Part shown: piece by piece, positions 9,620-21,362 of the stretch
How the letters are laid out: the number at the start of each line of letters is the position of its first letter
How positions within the stretch are numbered: the stretch's first letter is position 1
Assembly (NCBI GenBank): GCA_025054935.1
Contig: JANWZD010000017.1
Coordinates: 1-60,481 of the forward strand
DNA from: Dehalococcoidia bacterium
GTDB taxonomy: Bacteria > Chloroflexota > Dehalococcoidia > SpSt-223
DNA: 60,481 bases
Direction of reading: 5' to 3'
Notes under the pieces: generated by a model
Database searches by the model: none
What the model was told of the DNA's origin: nothing
Seen by the model: the letters and a program-made list of their open reading frames with translations, nothing else
Translations under genes and position numbers: made by a program

Positions 9620-11062
9620 CTAGACGGCCGCAGGAGCGGCGATGCCGAGCGCAAAGCGGACGGCGAGCCGCCCTGTCGTGACGGCCGCGCCGGCGGACAT
9701 CCCTGAACAGAAGGCATCGCCCATCACTTGACCTGCACCCAGCACTTCGCCGGCAGCGTACAAACCTTCGATCGGCGTGCCGTCAGCGCGCACGACCTGC
9801 AGGTTGCTATTCACTTTGATCCCGCCCTGACTGAGGATTGTCACACCGTCCGAGCGGATGGCATGGAACGGCGGCTCGTCGATCGCTTTCGGCATCTCCT
9901 TGCGTCCCAGCCGATCGTTGCCCGACTCGACAGCGGCGTTGTACTCATCGACCGTGCGACGGAGGTTCGCCGGCGGGACCCCGATCTTCTCCGCGAGCTC
10001 CTCAATCGTGGGAGCGCTCGTAATCAGCCCAAGCAGGCCTAGCCGCCGCGTCAGTTCGTTGATCTCCTTGGTGAACCCTTGGCGCATCAGGTCGTCGAAG
10101 ATCGCCCACATCACCCAGCCGGGCGTGCTCATGATCGCCCGCTCCTTGGCGTCCGGGTCTTTGGTGTCTTCGGCGATGAAGCGCTCGCCGTTGGCATTGA
10201 CCCAGATATCGCCCGAAATCGCCGGGTTGCGACCATAGTGGAGGGTGATGCCGGGACGAGCATAGCCGGGGTTCTCTGGGTCCTCGACGAAGCCGAGCAG
10301 CGGGATCAAAAGATCCATATTGACGGTCGTCCCTCCGATCGCCTCAACGATCGGAATGGCGTCGCCAGTCGCGTGCGGACCGCAGAGCGTTACCAGTTTG
10401 GCGCCAACCGGGTGATACTTTTGCATGAGCTGGGGGTTTGCCATGTAGCCGCCGGTGGTGAGAATAACCGCATCGCCGCGGATCTCAACCGGCTGGCCAT
10501 TTGCCTCTGCGCGAATGCCGACAACGCGCCCTTCCTCGACAATGAGGCCCGTCATCTTCGTCTTCAGCCGCACGTCGACTTTGCCCGCCTCGATCCGCTT
10601 TTGGAGCTCCTTGTTCAGCTTCTCGAAGATGATGCCGCCACCGCGGAAGCCACCCGTTGTCGAGGGACCGGGCTGGTTTGCATAGTAGCTGCGCGGCACG
10701 CTGTAGAGCGGATGCTCGGGAGCAAAGCGCGGCGACTCGGCGGTGTAGGGCACGCCGATCGACTCAAGCCAGTCGATTGTCTCCGCTGCATTCTCGACCG
10801 CCAGCCGCAAGATCGCCGGGTCGTTGCGACCACGACCGATGCGCATGCAGTCTTCGAAGTGCAGCTGGGGGCTATCGACGATCCCTTTTGCCTTCTGCAT
10901 TCGCGCGCCGGCCGCGCTCATCGTCGCACTCGACCAATGGAGCATGCCGCCAAGCTGGTCGGTCTTCTCGACGAGAATGACATTCGCGCCGCGATCGGCC
11001 GCTTCAATTGCTGCTGGCATCCCGGCATTGCCGGCGCCGACGATGATCAACGTTTGCGCCAT
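9620..11062 (-). CDS. FAD-dependent oxidoreductase (fumarate reductase/ketosteroid dehydrogenase-like, FAD_binding_2)
   Basis: 480 residues. It begins with an FAD-binding Rossmann motif (VGAGNAGMPAAIEA) followed by VILVEKTDQLGG. Later it has the family's flavin-contact blocks: SATMSAAGA, the segment VILTTGGYMANPQ, and a C-terminal GLYAAGEVLGAGQVMGDAF. This is the domain of fumarate reductase flavoproteins, urocanate reductase and 3-ketosteroid dehydrogenases. No heme or FMN domain is attached, so the electron partner and substrate are unknown. A GGAGG sits 5 nt before the ATG at 11062 and 2 nt before another at 11065, which favours 11062. Confidence 0.85.
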   Translation of the reverse strand: MAQTLIIVGAGNAGMPAAIEAADRGANVILVEKTDQLGGMLHWSSATMSAAGARMQKAKGIVDSPQLHFEDCMRIGRGRNDPAILRLAVENAAETIDWLESIGVPYTAESPRFAPEHPLYSVPRSYYANQPGPSTTGGFRGGGIIFEKLNKELQKRIEAGKVDVRLKTKMTGLIVEEGRVVGIRAEANGQPVEIRGDAVILTTGGYMANPQLMQKYHPVGAKLVTLCGPHATGDAIPIVEAIGGTTVNMDLLIPLLGFVEDPENPGYARPGITLHYGRNPAISGDIWVNANGERFIAEDTKDPDAKERAIMSTPGWVMWAIFDDLMRQGFTKEINELTRRLGLLGLITSAPTIEELAEKIGVPPANLRRTVDEYNAAVESGNDRLGRKEMPKAIDEPPFHAIRSDGVTILSQGGIKVNSNLQVVRADGTPIEGLYAAGEVLGAGQVMGDAFCSGMSAGAAVTTGRLAVRFALGIAAPAAV

Positions 11063-11817
11063 CATTTCCTCCAAAGAATGGTCACTTCAGAATATCGCGT
11101 TCCGGACACGATGAAAAGCGCCGTCAACTGCTCACCTCCTGCCGAGCGCCCCGCTTCACTCCGTCGGCACCGAGTGCGACACGTCCTCCCTCGGGCGCCG
11201 CTCCTGCCCTGCTGATTGCGGGCGGCGCGACCAATGCGCCCAGCCCGCCGTCAAGCAGCGCGAGGCGCCTCGCGGTGACCCAGCTTGTCGCCTGCATGGG
11301 GGTCACTCGGCGGGAATCGCGCTAGGCAAATTTCTCCTGTCCGCTCCTCTCACCGACAGGAGGCGTTCCCTCGGCCGGAATTGCTGCGGCACCTGCGGGA
11401 ACTCGCAATGAGGGGAAGCATGCCCTAGTAACCATAAACCACGGGGTCCGCCGATACGCAACGATGCCCTCAACTCATCGTGACGGGAAGTACGCCCTGT
11501 CAGCCCGCCATCCGCTGCGCGCGTTTTCTGGCACTCCCTGACTGATTCGGTACGTCCACTTCGCAAAAGGACTGCCCCTCGGCCGTGTCGGCAGCGCCCT
11601 GCGCTGCTCCCCGCGCTTGGCTGCTCGCGCAATCCGTCCGTGAGGCGATTCCTCATGGGCAGTCAGAAATGGCTCTTATGAGAACTGCAGATGAGGAGAG
11701 GGGGTCGGCTGTCATGAAAGCAGAACAGTTGTCTTCCCCTCGGCCGCCGTGCCCCCCACATGCTGGTCGCGCCAGCAGTTCCGAGCGGCGCGCCCTATCA
11801 TTCAAGAAAGGGGCCGA
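11063..11817. other. Divergent intergenic, 755 bp, no gene assigned
   Basis: It separates the minus-strand FAD oxidoreductase from the plus-strand aldolase. The sequence is somewhat less GC-rich than its neighbours near 11430-11470, and the open frames (for example a 78-codon frame at 11585-11821) lack family resemblance and ribosome binding sites. Promoters for both flanking genes should lie here. No riboswitch consensus was recognised. Confidence 0.45.
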
Positions 11818-12768
11818 ATGATGGATGAACCACGGCGTCTCGGGATTGATGAACTGGTCGAGTCGATCGGTCTTGCCGCTGAGCGGCTTGATGCCATTCA
11901 GGCGACGGAAGGCGCGGCGGGCAACATTTCTATCGGGGTCCGGTGGCCGCTTGCGGTGTCGGTCCGCTTTCCTCAGCAGGAGCCGATCCGCTTGCCAGAG
12001 CGCGCTCCCGAGCTAGCGGGGGCAGCCTTTATTGTCTCCGGCTCGGGCTGCCGCCTCGCCGCCATTCGACGCGATCCGGACGCGCATCTCGGCGTTGCTG
12101 TCGTCGACCAAGGCGGCGAGGCGGCGACGCTTCACACCTCGCCCCGCCGCAGCTTTCGTCGGCTGACAAGCGAGTTCAGCAGCCACATTGCCCTTCACCG
12201 CGAGGCGATGGCAGCCGGCGCGGAGTACCAAGCGGTCATCCACGCGCAGCCGCCGTACCTCACCTTTCTCAGTCACATTCCCCGCTACCAAGACGAAGCC
12301 GTGTTCAACCGCCGGATCCTGCGCTGGCAACCGGAACTGATCGTTCACTTCCCCAACGGGATCGGGGTTGTGCCGTTCATCGTGCCGGGGTCGGCGCGCC
12401 TAGCGCAGCTGACAGCAGAGCGGATGCGCGGCCGGACGCTGGTTGTCTGGGCGAAGCATGGGGTCATCGCCCGCTCGACCTACGCCATTGAGCATGCGTC
12501 CGACCACATCGAATATGCTGAAGCGGGAGCGCGCTACGAGCAGCTGAACCTGATGAGCGGCGAGCCCGCGGAAGGCCTGTCCGTCGAGGAGATGCTGACG
12601 ATCTGCCGCGAGTATGGCGTGGCGCAGACGGTCTTCCACGAGCCAGGCCGTGCAGAAGGACAGCGGAGCATTCGGGAGTCGACTGTCGCCGTCGAGCTGG
12701 GCGGCCCTGCGCTCTCGATCGCCTTGTCATTGAATGGACGGCGGCGGCGTACCCGTCAGCCCGCCTGA
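11818..12768 (+). CDS. Class II aldolase/adducin family protein, RhaD-like
   Basis: About 316 residues. The layout follows rhamnulose-1-phosphate aldolase: GAAGNISI near the N-terminus, a substrate-loop Ser/Gly block (FIVSGSGCR), the metal-site segment VIHAQPPYLTFLSH, then FPNGIGVVPFIVPGSARLAQ and LVVWAKHGVIAR. The last two match RhaD blocks closely. E. coli RhaD has His-x-His at the first metal site, whereas here it reads His-Ala-Gln, so the second ligand is changed. An AAGGGG-type ribosome binding site lies 4 nt before ATG 11818 and 7 nt before a second ATG at 11821; either could be used. The DinB gene follows 10 bp later. Likely role: cleavage or formation of a sugar phosphate (inference). 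Confidence 0.8.
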   Translation: MMDEPRRLGIDELVESIGLAAERLDAIQATEGAAGNISIGVRWPLAVSVRFPQQEPIRLPERAPELAGAAFIVSGSGCRLAAIRRDPDAHLGVAVVDQGGEAATLHTSPRRSFRRLTSEFSSHIALHREAMAAGAEYQAVIHAQPPYLTFLSHIPRYQDEAVFNRRILRWQPELIVHFPNGIGVVPFIVPGSARLAQLTAERMRGRTLVVWAKHGVIARSTYAIEHASDHIEYAEAGARYEQLNLMSGEPAEGLSVEEMLTICREYGVAQTVFHEPGRAEGQRSIRESTVAVELGGPALSIALSLNGRRRRTRQPA

Positions 12769-12778
12769 AGGGAGCACG

Positions 12779-13264
12779 ATGAACGGCGCATCCGCGCTTG
12801 CGGGGCTGCTCGCCATCGGCGAGCGCAACCTCCGGCGAGCGACTGAGGGACTGACGACCAAGGCACTGAGCTGGGCCCCGCCCGGAACAGCGAACCCTAT
12901 CGGCGCAACATGGCTGCACGCCCTTGCAGTGCACGATTGGGGCATCCATCTCTTGCACGGCCAGCCATCGCTCTGGGACCGCGATGGCTGGAGCGATCGG
13001 CTGGGGGTCGCGGCGCCTCTCCGCCAAGACTACGCAGCAGCGCGAGCGATGCGGCTTGACCCAGAGGCGGTCCGCTCCTATGCCGATGCGGTTTTCGCGG
13101 CGGCACGCGCCTTCATGGAAGGGATGGCGGACGCCGACCTCGACCGAACGATCGAAACCCCAGAGCGACGAACGACGGTCGGCGAGGGGCTGCAACTGCT
13201 TGTTGCGCATCTCCTGGAGCACACAGGTGAGATCATGGCGCTGCGCGGCGCCCTCGGAGAGTAA
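12779..13264 (+). CDS. DinB superfamily protein
   Basis: 161 residues, mostly helical, with the spaced histidines of the DinB/YfiT four-helix bundle metal site: His47 and/or His52 (TWLHALAVHDW) and the C-terminal LLVAHLLEHTGEI motif. The family includes thiol transferases and metal-dependent hydrolases; the function of this one is unknown. A GAAGGGAG ribosome binding site precedes the ATG. It lies 10 bp downstream of the aldolase and is likely co-transcribed. Confidence 0.8.
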   Translation: MNGASALAGLLAIGERNLRRATEGLTTKALSWAPPGTANPIGATWLHALAVHDWGIHLLHGQPSLWDRDGWSDRLGVAAPLRQDYAAARAMRLDPEAVRSYADAVFAAARAFMEGMADADLDRTIETPERRTTVGEGLQLLVAHLLEHTGEIMALRGALGE

Positions 13265-13381
13265 GCAGCGCTCGCTCGCGAAGCTACCCCCAGCCGACTG
13301 GCAGGGCGCAGCTCCGATCGTCAAGACCACTCGCACCGTCATTGCAAGGCCGCCTGCCGCTCCCCTGCGCGAGTCGCATGC

Positions 13382-13490
13382 GGGTTATGGTTGCCAGGAC
13401 ATCCTCACTGTCATTGCGAGCCGTCGGCAACCCGGTGCGGGAGCGCTACCGGGGTTATGGTTGCCAGGACATCCTCACTGTCATTGCGAG
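13382..13490. repeat. Two identical 39-bp direct repeats with CATTGCGAG ends
   Basis: Bases 13382-13420 and 13452-13490 are identical over 39 nt, running from GGGTTATGGTTGCCAGG to CACTGTCATTGCGAG, with a 70-bp period. A third, shorter GTCATTGC core lies at about 13339. The second copy continues into a perfect hairpin, GGCCCC-GCA-GGGGCC (490-504 of this kilobase), followed by GCGGCAATCCC. The GTCATTGCGAG...GGCAATCCC arrangement is the same family as the palindromic elements near 41.4-41.65 kb. Confidence 0.85.
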
Positions 13491-13621
13491 GCCCCGCAGG
13501 GGCCGCGGCAATCCCGCGCAGGAGCAGCTCTCGTCCGAGAGCGGGACCGAACGGAAGCGCCGCGCGCTCCAACGACGATAGAGATGACAATAGGGGCTGG
13601 ACGGAATTGCCGAGCGTCGCT

Positions 13622-13652
13622 ATGCCCGGCATGCCACCACCCCGCCGGGCAT
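13622..13652. other. Hairpin, 9-bp perfect stem
   Basis: ATGCCCGGC (13622-13630) pairs with GCCGGGCAT (13644-13652) around a 13-nt loop. It may be a REP-like element or a terminator for the plus-strand aldolase-DinB unit. No T-run follows. Confidence 0.5.
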
Positions 13653-13784
13653 GTCTCTCCGCCTTGCATCGCGACAATGGCGGCGACGCGGCATAGCGAA
13701 GGGGTATCCATCCGGTCTGCAACGCGATAACAACGGCGTCGCTCAGCTCCGCAAGCTTGATCGCCGCCATCCCGGATCATCGAG

Positions 13785-14087
13785 ATGGACGCTCGTTCAC
13801 CGGCTCAACGGACGCGCAGTCGCGCCGAATGCCTGGAATGCGGTGCCCCATTGTGCCCGGAGCGCGCACCGAGCGACCGTTCGATCCCGCACGCGCTCCG
13901 GCGAGTGCCGCGGCGCTGCCAACCGGCATGCAATGCGGCGGCTGATGAGGCGGGAGGGCATCGCTGCCCCGTCTCGACGGCTGCGCCGCTCATCGAGGCT
14001 GGCCGGACGAGACGGCGCAATGGCGCTTCGCTGCGATGCGCTGCGCCATCGGCTCGAGCGCCACGGCGCTGGCCTGCGGAGCGCTGA
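13785..14087 (+). CDS. Possible small zinc-ribbon protein (weak)
   Basis: A 100-codon frame whose residues 16-50 read AECLECGAPLC, then RRVPRRCQPACNAAA. This resembles the CxxCG...RRxCSxxCRxAA pattern of small bacterial zinc-ribbon proteins. Against it: the remainder is Arg/Ala/Pro-rich like shadow frames, there is no clear ribosome binding site, and opposite-strand frames are equally open. It is listed as a candidate only. Confidence 0.2.
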   Translation: MDARSPAQRTRSRAECLECGAPLCPERAPSDRSIPHALRRVPRRCQPACNAAADEAGGHRCPVSTAAPLIEAGRTRRRNGASLRCAAPSARAPRRWPAER

Positions 14088-14354
14088 CGACGCAATCGCG
14101 CTTCTTCCTTCCTTCGAGCTTTCCTTCCCCGCTACGAATGCGCCAGGAAGGTGGGCCCTACGACGGGCATAGTTCCTGTCCTGCCGTTCGTCTGCAGTGC
14201 CGGGAAGTACTGGTCAGTTCACCGCTCCACGTCGGCATGGCCAGCGTTCGTTCAAAGGAAGCCGTCCTCGACCTTCCTGAAGGAGCTCTCCGGACTGCCG
14301 AGCGCTGACGGCTGCGCTGTGCGTGCGGCGACGGCGCTCCTGCCGGCTTGCCGA

Positions 14355-15305
14355 CTACCGGCGCCGAGGACGGCGCAGCCGCCACCAAATGCCGACCGGA
14401 TAGCCCGCCATCTTCGCGAGGTCGCCCACCACTCGGATGACCGGCAGCCAGAGGAGACCGCGCAGCCGCTCGCCGAGGGAGAGCGCGGCGCTCTGGCGGC
14501 GGTAGCGGCGAAGCGGCGTCCAGAGGTAGGCGAGGAAGCCAGCGAGCAGCAGCAGCCATGCGAGCGGCGACCGACGCCCAGCAGCGAGCAGCGCCGGTGC
14601 AGCAACGCCGTAGGTCAGGTAGCGCACCGCATGACGTTTCCGCCACAGGTCCGCTTTGCCGTCGCCGCGGGCATAGCGGAAGTACTGCAGCCAGAAGGCG
14701 CGTAATGAGCCTCGCGGGCGGAAGTGCGCAACAGCGGACGGAACCCACACTTGGCGAAAGCCGGCGCGGCGATAGGCAAAGTCGAAGACAAGATCTTCGC
14801 AATAGTCCAGCCATTCCGGATAGCCGCCGACCTGCTCCCAGACGGCACGCCGGAAGGCGATCGAGCGGCTGGAGGGGAGAAAGCGCGCCGGATCGATGTC
14901 GCGCGCCTCAGGCAAGACGGCAGCGCCCATCGCTACTTCAAAGGTCGTGCGCGGGTCCGGCAGAAAGAAGCCGGCGGCAACATCGGCCCCCTTCTCGATC
15001 GCCGCAATGAGGTCGGCCAGCCACCCGGGCGCGAGGCGCACTCCAGCATCAGTCACTGCAATCAGGTCGCCGGTCGCGGCGCGAATAGCCGCGTTCCGAC
15101 CAGCACTGATCGTCCCCGGCACAACGAGCAGCCGGATCGGCAGGCGGTCGCAATAGGCGCGGATACGTTCGACAGTGCCGTCGCGGCTGCCGCCATCGGC
15201 AATGACGATCTCGTCCGGCGGACGCGTTTGCGCACGCACCGACTCCAGCAGCTCATCGATCGACCGCGCTTCATTGAGCACCGTCAGGCAGAGCGAAACG
15301 CGCAC
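14355..15305 (-). CDS. Glycosyltransferase family 2
   Basis: 316 residues. It has a GT-A fold start (VSLCLTVLNEARSIDELLESV), the nucleotide-binding DGGSRDGT motif, the TDAGVRLAPGW block containing the metal-binding acidic residue, and a later CEDLVFDFAYR acceptor-side motif. One or two hydrophobic helices follow near the C-terminus (SPLAWLLLLAGFLAYLW), so it is probably membrane-associated. The GTG start at 15305 lies 2 bp after the stop of the preceding GT39 gene. It is the last gene of the six-gene glycan operon. Confidence 0.88.
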   Translation of the reverse strand: MRVSLCLTVLNEARSIDELLESVRAQTRPPDEIVIADGGSRDGTVERIRAYCDRLPIRLLVVPGTISAGRNAAIRAATGDLIAVTDAGVRLAPGWLADLIAAIEKGADVAAGFFLPDPRTTFEVAMGAAVLPEARDIDPARFLPSSRSIAFRRAVWEQVGGYPEWLDYCEDLVFDFAYRRAGFRQVWVPSAVAHFRPRGSLRAFWLQYFRYARGDGKADLWRKRHAVRYLTYGVAAPALLAAGRRSPLAWLLLLAGFLAYLWTPLRRYRRQSAALSLGERLRGLLWLPVIRVVGDLAKMAGYPVGIWWRLRRPRRR

Positions 15306-15307
15306 GC

Positions 15308-17895
15308 TCAGCGCACCGTCAGCGGGCCAAGCTCGATCAGCGGCTCGCCATCCAGCCCCGCAAACAGGCGGTAGCGGCCGGGCAGCACATCGAGGGCAAA
15401 CTTGTGCTGGTCGCGCACGATATCGCCAACCTGCCACGTCGTCAGCGGGGCGAGCCCGTTCGTCACCGGCGCGATCACCGTGCGCACCGAGTTGCCCGCA
15501 TCGTTGCGCACCTCAATGCGGAGCGGCGGGTCACTCGTCGGCCGGCTCTCGGCGCGCCAGTAGAGCGTAAGATGCGCCAAGTCGCCGCTCGAAAAGTCGG
15601 TGGCGCCGCGGTCGAAGCCGAGCTTGTGAAAGTCGTAGCCGAGCAGCCGAAGCGGACCATAGGGGACATCGCGAGGATGCTCAATGAAGAGCTGCTCGAC
15701 GGTCGGCTGCCGCTCGGGGCGGGTGATCGTCACCATGCCGAGCAGAACGCGGTCAGCGATGACGCGGCCATTCTCAAGGATGCCGAGCCGCCTGCCGTCG
15801 CTCGCCCGATAGAGGCCAATCTCGATGTAGTATGCCCCCGGCGGAGTGCCCGCAAACACTGGCAGCCCATAGCGGTCGACAATGGTTTCCCCCGGCGTCC
15901 ACGAATCGGTGGGGCGGCGGCCGCTCCCCGGCTCCGCATCACGCTGCCCCCAAATCAGTTCGGCCGCATCAATCAGGTGGGTGAAAACGGTGTACCGCTC
16001 ATCGACCGGCGCGGTGGCGCGCCAGAAGAGGGTCAGCTGCAGCGCCTCGCCGGGGCGGCTCTCGCTCTGGGCAAGCGAGTAGCCGAGCAGCTCAATCCCG
16101 CGCTCGAACTGGACACGCTCGGGGAATTGGATCGTCCCCGCCTCCGTTTGGATGGGAACGACGTACTGGACGAGCCGAACGCCGCCGTACCAGCGATTGT
16201 AGGCGCGGAAAGCATGTTCGTTCAGCCAACCTTCGACAACCCCGTTCGGGTCCGCCTGCTCGCTCGCCCACAGCACCAGCCAGATCCGCCGCGCGGTGGC
16301 GATCAGCTGCTCGAGCTCGGCGACCGTTCGGGCATCATCGGGCGGACGCTGCGTCGGCAGCCCGATCACCGGGAGCTGGTCCCGATAGTAGTAGTCAAAG
16401 ATCTCGCGCTGGCCCGGGGCATTGAGGACTATGACATCGCCCGGCTGCGAGGTGAGGGCAAGATAGCGAACGAGACCGCGATAGTCATCGCGAAAGTACT
16501 TCGGGTCGTGATAGCTCGCCAGCAGCGCCCGCCCAGCCGCATATTCCTGCCCGCCGACCAGGGCGACCACCACGAGCGTCCCTACCGCGAGCGGCAACCG
16601 GCGCTGCGCCCTCGCAAGCCGACCCGCCATGCGCTGCGCGATCGCGCCTGCCGCCGCCACGCCCGCGCCCTGCAGAAGGCAGAAGGCCGGCACGGAAATG
16701 AGGAGGAACTTGGGGTGAGGGACCACCGGCCGATTGAGCGCCACGCCAAAGAGGGTGAGCGGCGCCGCCACGGCGAGGAGCACGACCGCCGCCACCGCCT
16801 GTGCGCGCCGCGCCTTTCCCGGTCCAGCGATAGACCACGCCGCCGCCAGCACCAGCAGCGCAATCCCCAGCGCTATCGTCTTTCCCGTGACGGTCTGGTC
16901 CCACGCTGGCCCGTAGGCGAAGAAGCGGAAGACCCGCTCCGCGAACGCAAGCGGGCTCAGCCGCTCGGCAGTCACCTCCCAGCTCCGCAGCTGGTTCGAG
17001 GCGTAGAGGAGCCAAGGGATGACCAGCACAATCGCGCCGCCCTGCACTGCCGCCCACGCAAGCCAGCGCCGCCACCAGCGCAGCGGGCTGGGGTGCAGCG
17101 CCACGAACGCGAGGGTCGCCCCGACCATCGCCGTCACGCCGAAGAACTGCGTAAGCACTGCTCCAGCAAAGGCAAGCACAAGCAGCAGCGGGAGCAGCGC
17201 ACTCGGACGCCCGCGGTCCCAGCGCCGCCACCAGAGGAGACTGCCCGCAATTGCTGCCATCCCAAGCAGCGCCATCTGCTCGTACATGCGCGTCTCTTGG
17301 GAGTAGTAGATGAGCAGCGGCGAGACGGCAGCGAAGAATGTGCCAAGCAGCGCCGCCGCCGGACCAAGCAGCAGCCGCCCCACAACCGCGGTGAGCGCAA
17401 CGACCGCGACCCCAGCGAGCACCGAGAGAAACCGCAGCGCATACTCCGTCCGGCCCGCCAGCTCCGCCCAGCCGCGGAGAGCGAGGTAGTAGAGCGGCGG
17501 ATGAATATCTCCGGCTGCCGCCTCGAGGATCGCCGCTGGGGAGCGATAGGTCATCACGACGCTCGCCCCTTCGTCAGCCCAGAGGCTCTGCCCATCAAGC
17601 CGATAGACCCGCAAGCCGAAAGCGAGCAGCAGGATGACCGTCAGGGCGAGAACCGCGAAGCGCGGCTCCCCCCACGGACGCCGAAGCGCGCGAGGAGCAC
17701 TCTCCAGCGGCACTTCTGCAGGATGCCGCGCGTGTCCTCCCTCAGCGCGGCCAGTTAGAACGCTCTGCTGGTCCGCCGCCCGGGGCTGCGTCTTCGCTCG
17801 GCCGCGCCCTCGCCACCCCCATGCAAGAGCGCCGGGAGAGACGCTCCCCACGCCGCGCTGCAGCGCGACATCCGCGCTCCTTCTACCCCACCAGC

Positions 17896-17899
<4 letters not shown>
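15308..17899 (-). CDS. GT39/ArnT-like polyprenyl-phosphate-dependent membrane glycosyltransferase with C-terminal beta-sandwiches
   Basis: 863 residues from a GTG at 17899 that overlaps the previous stop (GTGA). The first 78 or so residues are polar and Arg-rich without similarity, so a later start is possible. From about residue 81 a multi-helix membrane domain begins; the first outer loop carries the GT39 Asp-Glu pair (Asp109-Glu110 in SLWADEGASV), followed by HPPLYY. After about ten helices there is an extracytoplasmic part, then two related Ig-like modules, each with a GY(S/D)..., LTL(F/Y)WRA and PG.Y.I/R pattern. It probably transfers a sugar from a lipid carrier to an outer glycan or protein. 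Confidence 0.82.
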
Positions 17900-19802
<1,903 letters not shown>

Positions 19803-19806
<4 letters not shown>

Positions 19807-21362
19807 GGCAGCACCTCGCGGACGACTTCGCGACCGCAGAGGAAAGCATCGACCCGCCGCCACGGAAAATCGCTTGGCCCAAGCCCGGTAACGCGGCGGA
19901 AGAAGGCGGCGTCATCCTCGGAGAGCGTGTCGAGGCGGACAAGGTAGACCCGGCCGCCGGCAGCGCGGGTGGCGGCGATCCGCCGCTCGACGACCTCGAA
20001 GAAGGTGGCGCGGTCGCCTCGTGCCGCCAGCACGTAGGCGTCGTTGAGGCTGAGCACGTTCACCGCGGTGAAGTATGGCAGGTAGTCGCCGGCCCAATCC
20101 CAGCCCGGCGTAATGACGAGGTCGTTCGCCCCGAGGCGCTCACTGAGGCAGCGCGTCGCCGCAAGGCCGGCGTTCATCGCCGGGTCGTGCCGCGGTAGGA
20201 TGCCCGCACCGAGATTCCAGAGCGCGAGCGGCAGCGCTACCACCCAGAGCGCGGCTGGCGGCACGCGCCGCGCCGCCAGCAGGTAGAGCGGCGGCAGCAC
20301 CAGGAGCCAGAACTGCGGATCGTCCGGCGCCCAGTACGCGCCGAAGGCCGCGATGACGCCCGCCCAGAGGACGAGCGCACCATCCAGTCGGTCGCGCGAG
20401 CGAAACACGGCGACCGCAGCTGCCGCCAGCCCCGCTGCCATGGCCGCCGTCGCGGCAACGCTGAACAAGGCAGCGGGCTGGAGCGCGCGCACCCCGGCGA
20501 GAGTGGGCGGGGCAGGAAGCCAGAGTGCGGCTGCCGTAAGGCTCTGCAGGCCTGTCCAGAGATTGCGCGGCGAAATCCGCCCCCAAACGCCTTGAGCTGG
20601 AGCGGCAAGGAGCCAGCTCTGCCACGCTCCCACCTCGCGATGGCCATGGAGGCCGATCCCAATCCCAAGATAGGGCACGCCGACAAGCAGCGCCCCGAGC
20701 GTGCCGAGCACGACCGCCTCGCGCCGCGTCGCATCGCGAAAGAAGAGCAGGAGCACCGCCGGCATCATCAGGATGCTGGTAGCGTGAATGAGCATCGCGA
20801 CAGCAAGCCCGAGCACAACCGCCCAGCCGCGCCCGGTCGGCAGCGCGCCGCGAAGATAAGGGCCACGCGCCGCCACAAGCGCGGCAACCGCGATCAGGAT
20901 GCCGGCATTGGCGAGGATCTGATCCTCGGCGTCGGAACTGTGGTACCACCAGCCGTAGCTGGCAGCGAGCGCCACTGTCACTGCGCCCGCCGCCGTTGCC
21001 GAGGGCAGGAGCCGCAGCGCCATCCAGCAATATGCGCTCACCGCAACCGCGCCGCCGAGCGCATTCAGCACTTGGAGGGCGAGCAGCGGGTCGCTCAGCC
21101 CGAACGGCGCAAGCACCCGCAGAAAGAGCCAGCCGACGAAGGGATAGAGAAGATGCTCTGCTTGGAAGAACAGTGGCGCGGTCAGGTCGCCCTCGCGGGT
21201 GAGGCGAGCGAACGCCATCCCGTCGGAGCTGTAGTGCGCCGAGAGCGTGAGGAGATAGGCCGCTCCTGCAAGAAGACCGGCACTTGCGGCCGCTGCCCAG
21301 CCGCGGCCGCCAACGCATTCTGCTCGCGAAGCCGCGGGCGCTGCCGGAACGCTGGAAGTCAC
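19803..21362 (-). CDS. Polytopic membrane protein, probable glycosyltransferase (GT39/GT-C like)
   Basis: 519 residues with about ten hydrophobic helices and a soluble C-terminal part of about 100 residues. The first outer loop has SSDGMAFARL and then HLLYPFVGWLF in place of the classic Asp-Glu/His pair, so the usual GT39 catalytic pair is not obvious. The C-terminal segment (NDLVITPGWDW, YFTAVNVLSLNDAY) resembles the soluble tail of dolichol-P-mannose mannosyltransferase-like proteins. The GTG start at 21362 overlaps the upstream stop, and the gene's own stop overlaps the glycosidase start. Role in the same glycan pathway is inferred from context. Confidence 0.68.

Larger units (their letters stand above)
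13265..14354. other. Gene-poor, repeat-bearing interval of about 1.1 kb
   Basis: It sits between the convergent ends of the DinB gene and the glycan operon. It contains three CATTGCGAG-type repeat units (13336-13504), a 9-bp stem hairpin at 13622-13652, and one weak small-ORF candidate (13785-14087). The remainder shows only frames with GC-driven composition. Confidence 0.6.

Noticed and set aside
11063-11817. Search for a riboswitch or small RNA in the 755-bp gap
   Set aside because: No conserved riboswitch core or convincing structured element could be recognised by eye.
13382-13490. Possible CRISPR array
   Set aside because: Only two 39-bp copies with a 31-bp gap, no cas genes, and the repeat belongs to a palindromic family seen elsewhere.
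13651-14172. Arg-rich frame with RLMRREGIAAPSRR, resembling part of an IS3-type transposase
   Set aside because: Only about 15 residues resemble it, with no DDE residues, no terminal inverted repeats and no other supporting frame.
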